Position numbers and translations under genes: made by a program. A DNA stretch of 7,703 bases, taken from NCBI RefSeq assembly GCF_041687175.1, contig NZ_JAWLCK010000122.1, positions 1-7,703 on the forward strand. Direction: 5' to 3'. Numbering within the stretch: the first letter of the stretch is position 1; the number at the start of each line of letters is the position of its first letter. The notes beneath the pieces were generated by a model. That model was given only the letters and a program-made list of their open reading frames with translations, searched no databases and was not told the DNA's origin. This DNA comes from Lutispora sp041687175. Its GTDB lineage: Bacteria; Bacillota; Clostridia; Lutisporales; Lutisporaceae. Shown piece after piece: positions 5,531-7,703 of the stretch.

Positions 5531-6245
5531 GGTATCTAATCTCCATAAAAGATTTGGGAAACTGGATGTTTTAAAGGGTATAAATACTGATATCGAAAAG
5601 GGAGAAATAGTCGTCATTATTGGTCCCAGCGGCTCGGGTAAGAGCACATTCCTCAGATGTCTCAATATGCTGGAAGAGCCAGACCAGGGAGAAGTAATAT
5701 TTGAAGGTGTAAAACTAAACGATAAAAAGTGCAATGTAGACAAACAGAGGCAAAAAATGGGTATGGTCTTTCAGCAGTTTAACCTTTTTCCCCATATAAC
5801 TATATTGGAAAACATTATTTTAGCTCCAACTAAACTTAAAAAGAAAAGTGAGGAAGAGGCTAAGGAAAAAGCTTATGAATTATTGAAAAGAGTCGGTTTG
5901 GAAGATAAGGCCGATAGCTATCCTAATCAACTATCTGGAGGCCAAAAGCAGAGAATAGCCATAGTCAGGGCATTGGCCATGTCGCCAGAGGTCATGCTTT
6001 TCGATGAACCTACTTCTGCCCTTGATCCTGAAATGGTAGGTGAGGTTTTGGAGGTTATGAAAAAACTTGCAAAAGATGGTATGACCATGGTGGTGGTAAC
6101 CCATGAGATGGGCTTTGCCAAGGAGGTAGGCACAAGAGTTATGTTCATGGATGATGGACTTATACTGGAAGAAGGAACACCTCGGGAGGTCTTCAACAAT
6201 CCCCAAAATGCAAGGACAAAAGAATTTCTGAGTAAAGTACTTTAA
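5523..6245 (+). CDS. glnQ: Polar amino-acid ABC transporter ATP-binding protein (GlnQ/ArtM type)
   Basis: This cytoplasmic ATPase drives the permease encoded just upstream. The 240 residues carry every ABC motif: Walker A GPSGSGKST (34-42), Q-loop Q84 in MVFQQFNLFPH, signature LSGGQKQR (137-144), Walker B VMLFDEP (157-163) followed by TSALDPE, and switch histidine H194 in VVTHEMGFA. The QQFNLFPH and THEMGFA blocks are typical of the glutamine/arginine/histidine importer ATPases. The start is GTG, with AAAGGAGG (5505-5512) 10 bases upstream inside the permease gene. The symbol glnQ names the family type and not a proven glutamine specificity. The stop at 6243-6245 is only 1 base from the duplicated rubrerythrin leader, and no terminator intervenes, so transcripts may continue into the second rubrerythrin. 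Confidence 0.95.
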   Translation: MIKVSNLHKRFGKLDVLKGINTDIEKGEIVVIIGPSGSGKSTFLRCLNMLEEPDQGEVIFEGVKLNDKKCNVDKQRQKMGMVFQQFNLFPHITILENIILAPTKLKKKSEEEAKEKAYELLKRVGLEDKADSYPNQLSGGQKQRIAIVRALAMSPEVMLFDEPTSALDPEMVGEVLEVMKKLAKDGMTMVVVTHEMGFAKEVGTRVMFMDDGLILEEGTPREVFNNPQNARTKEFLSKVL

Positions 6246-6246
6246 T

Positions 6247-6308
6247 TGTATTATTTGCCATTAATTAAGCCATACTATGTAAAAATTGAATGGAAAGGAA
6301 GATAATTA
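6247..6308 (+). repeat. Rubrerythrin leader, copy 2 (duplicated upstream region)
   Basis: This is the gap-free counterpart of 3164-3225 (53 of 62 bases identical). The shared core AGCCATACTATGTAA is at 6268-6282 with the possible -10 TACTAT at 6273-6278. The ribosome binding site is the weaker AAAGGAAG (6294-6301), 7 bases before the ATG, against AAAGGAGG in copy 1. The repeat begins one base after the glnQ stop codon, and the TTGACA promoter of copy 1 is not included. Confidence 0.7.
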
Positions 6309-6866
6309 ATGGCAGTAAATAACGACATGACTGCGGATTTTTTGCGTTCTGCTTATGGAGGAGAGAGCATGGCCCATATGAGATATCTGATATGGGGAGA
6401 TATAGCAGACAAAGAAAATATGCCCAATATAGGAAGACTATTTCGAGCTATAGCCTATGCTGAATGGGCTCATGCGGATAATCATTTCAGGGTGTTAAAA
6501 GAAAGGGTTGGAGATTACAGTGTAACTGCAGGCGGCGTATTTGGTGCAGGTAAAACAGCAGATAACCTTGAGGGTGCTATTGGTGGAGAGCTACACGAAG
6601 TAGAACAAATGTATCCCGTATATCTGGAGACAGCCAGATACCAAGAAGAAAAAGGGGCAGAGAAAGCCTTTCATTATGCCTTAGAGGCAGAAAAAATACA
6701 TGTGAAGCTTTTTCAGAAAGCTCAGGAAGCTGCAAAACAAGGCAAGGATATGGAATTAGGTCCAGTATACATTTGTGCTGTTTGTGGTCATACAGTGACA
6801 GATAATGCTCCTGATGCATGCCCCATATGCGGTGTAAAAAAAGAAATGTTTAAAGCATTCGAGTAG
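6309..6866 (+). CDS. rbr: Rubrerythrin, copy 2
   Basis: This is a second 185-residue classical rubrerythrin with the same peroxidase role as copy 1. All iron ligands are kept: E19, E52, H55, E94, E97, E128, H131 in the four-helix domain and C156, C159, C171, C174 in the rubredoxin domain (CAVCG and CPICG). It differs from copy 1 at 17 residues (including K61R, A69D, A76G, A108T, F111Y, E133K, P157A and V170A). Over the first 46 codons I count 15 silent and 2 amino-acid-changing codon differences, so both copies have been under purifying selection for a long time and this is not a decaying duplicate. It follows the amino-acid importer ATPase by 63 bases without a terminator, so it may be expressed from the importer promoter as well as from its own leader. 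Confidence 0.96.
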   Translation: MAVNNDMTADFLRSAYGGESMAHMRYLIWGDIADKENMPNIGRLFRAIAYAEWAHADNHFRVLKERVGDYSVTAGGVFGAGKTADNLEGAIGGELHEVEQMYPVYLETARYQEEKGAEKAFHYALEAEKIHVKLFQKAQEAAKQGKDMELGPVYICAVCGHTVTDNAPDACPICGVKKEMFKAFE

Positions 6867-6908
6867 TGGTTAGATACCAAGTTATACTCTTAGATAGTTT
6901 TTAGCAAT

Positions 6909-6945
6909 TAGATAACCTTAGGATCAATGAGCCTAAGGTTATCTA
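6909..6945. terminator. Hairpin terminator shared by rubrerythrin copy 2 and the convergent COG1600 gene
   Basis: Arms 6909-6922 and 6932-6945 form a 14-bp perfect stem with a 9-base loop ATCAATGAG. There is no strong T-run on the + strand (TATTCAT follows), so it is weaker on paper than the copy 1 terminator, with which it is homologous: it sits 42 bases after the rubrerythrin stop (39 in copy 1), and the intervening region aligns (shared AGTTTT and AGCAA at equal spacing). It lies between convergent genes and would serve both; the minus-strand stop codon is in its right arm. Confidence 0.7.
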
Positions 6946-7703
6946 TTCATGTATCAACTCATGATTTCTTATCAATATCCCTTTTCCTCTCCAGCTGAAG
7001 GCTCTATCTCCATATCTTCTTATAAATTCCCTGTTTGAAATTTGTTTTAGTTCTTCGCAATCGATGTTATATATAAGGTTTTTACGGAACTCTTCAATAA
7101 TTGTCTCTTGCACATTCTTATTATGAGGACAAACGTCCTGGCAGACATCACAGCCCCATATGAGATTATGCTTCTTTAATATTTTAATATCCTCCTCAGT
7201 CAGATCCTTTTTTTTCTGGGTAATATAAGATTTGCATCGCAAAGGATTTATGGTGAAGTCTCCAAGTATGCATTGACCGGGACATTTTCTCACACAATCA
7301 AAGCATTGGTAACAGGTTCTATCTTGTGGTTTATCAGGCTCAAAGGGGTAGTTGTTTATAATGTATCCAATAAATACATAGGAGCCATATCTGTCTGTTA
7401 TCAAGTGGCTGTTTATTCCGAAGAAGCCTAGTCCTGCTCTATAAGCCACATATCTGTCGCTGAGAGGTCCATTATCTACAAAGGCCTTATGATGAAAACC
7501 TTCTATATTTGATTTCAAGAAATCAGCTATAGTCTCCAATTTCTTCATTATTATTCTGTGATAATCTATACTATACGTATACTTTGATAAGTTTGCATAT
7601 TCTACAGTACCTGAGTAGTAGGGAAAAAGGCATACTATAACAGATTTGGCATCTTCCAATGTGAGTTTTGGGTTGACTCTTTTTTCTAAATCTTTTTCCT
7701 CAA
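6943..7703 (-). CDS. COG1600 double 4Fe-4S protein, epoxyqueuosine reductase-like (5' truncated)
   Basis: COG1600 includes QueG, the cobalamin-dependent enzyme that reduces epoxyqueuosine to queuosine in tRNA. The frame stays open to the window edge (codons for EEKDLEKRVNPKLT precede the TTG at 7659), so the N-terminal end lies outside. Counting from 7659, family marks are VDNGPLSDR with the likely catalytic D62, GLGFFGINSHLI (76-87), the first ferredoxin cluster C116, C119, C122, C126, then R-C142-K-S-Y, and the second cluster C170, C173, C177 in GCDVCQDVCPHN. Differences from textbook QueG are an isoleucine where QueG has lysine (GKN is GIN here), CPGQC after the first cluster instead of CPTGA, and a short C-terminal tail without HEAT repeats. 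It could therefore be a paralogue. It runs convergent to rubrerythrin copy 2 and ends inside the shared terminator stem. Confidence 0.8.
   Translation of the reverse strand, partial: EEKDLEKRVNPKLTLEDAKSVIVCLFPYYSGTVEYANLSKYTYSIDYHRIIMKKLETIADFLKSNIEGFHHKAFVDNGPLSDRYVAYRAGLGFFGINSHLITDRYGSYVFIGYIINNYPFEPDKPQDRTCYQCFDCVRKCPGQCILGDFTINPLRCKSYITQKKKDLTEEDIKILKKHNLIWGCDVCQDVCPHNKNVQETIIEEFRKNLIYNIDCEELKQISNREFIRRYGDRAFSWRGKGILIRNHELIHE

Noticed and set aside
3164..6945. Mobile element carrying rubrerythrin and the importer as a composite unit
   Set aside because: The flanking copies are direct repeats of a housekeeping gene unit, and there is no transposase, integrase, terminal inverted repeat or target-site duplication in view.

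Overview
The window reads as chromosomal DNA of a low-GC, anaerobic Gram-positive bacterium, most likely of the Clostridia/Tissierellia type. Signs for this are strong AT-rich purine Shine-Dalgarno sites, frequent TTG starts, two rubrerythrins, peptide and amino-acid importers, and an AT-rich sigma-A-like promoter. No rRNA, tRNA, CRISPR array, phage gene or transposase is visible. The genus cannot be named from this sequence alone.

Region 1 (1-3107, + strand) is a compact peptide-uptake and peptide-degradation cluster. It holds the C-terminal end of an oligopeptide/dipeptide ABC ATPase (OppD/DppD type, cut by the window edge), its partner ATPase OppF/DppF overlapping by 8 bases, a leaderless C39-type papain-like cysteine peptidase with an N-terminal beta-rich domain, and an M55 zinc D-aminopeptidase (DppA family). 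Together they suggest import of peptides, possibly containing D-residues or derived from cell wall, followed by breakdown in the cytoplasm. The substrate is inference.

Region 2 (3108-6945, + strand) starts with a rubrerythrin gene closed by a perfect 20-bp terminator hairpin. A separate promoter then drives a three-gene polar amino-acid ABC importer (lipoprotein receptor, permease, ATPase). Directly behind the ATPase, without a visible terminator, sits a second rubrerythrin 91% identical to the first (168 of 185 residues). The copies also share their 62-bp leader (53 of 62 bases, no gaps) and a related terminator, so a whole transcription unit was duplicated, not only a coding sequence. The two terminators differ by compensating base-pair swaps, which is direct evidence that the hairpin is under selection.

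Region 3 (6943-7703, - strand) is the C-terminal part of a COG1600 double 4Fe-4S protein (epoxyqueuosine reductase-like). It converges on the second rubrerythrin, and its stop codon lies inside the shared terminator stem.

I do not see a clearly new multi-gene system. The best leads are the duplicated rubrerythrin unit with its covarying terminators, the C39 peptidase placed between a peptide importer and a D-aminopeptidase, the cysteine-free tail of the OppD-like ATPase, and an ArgR-box-like site over the amino-acid importer promoter.
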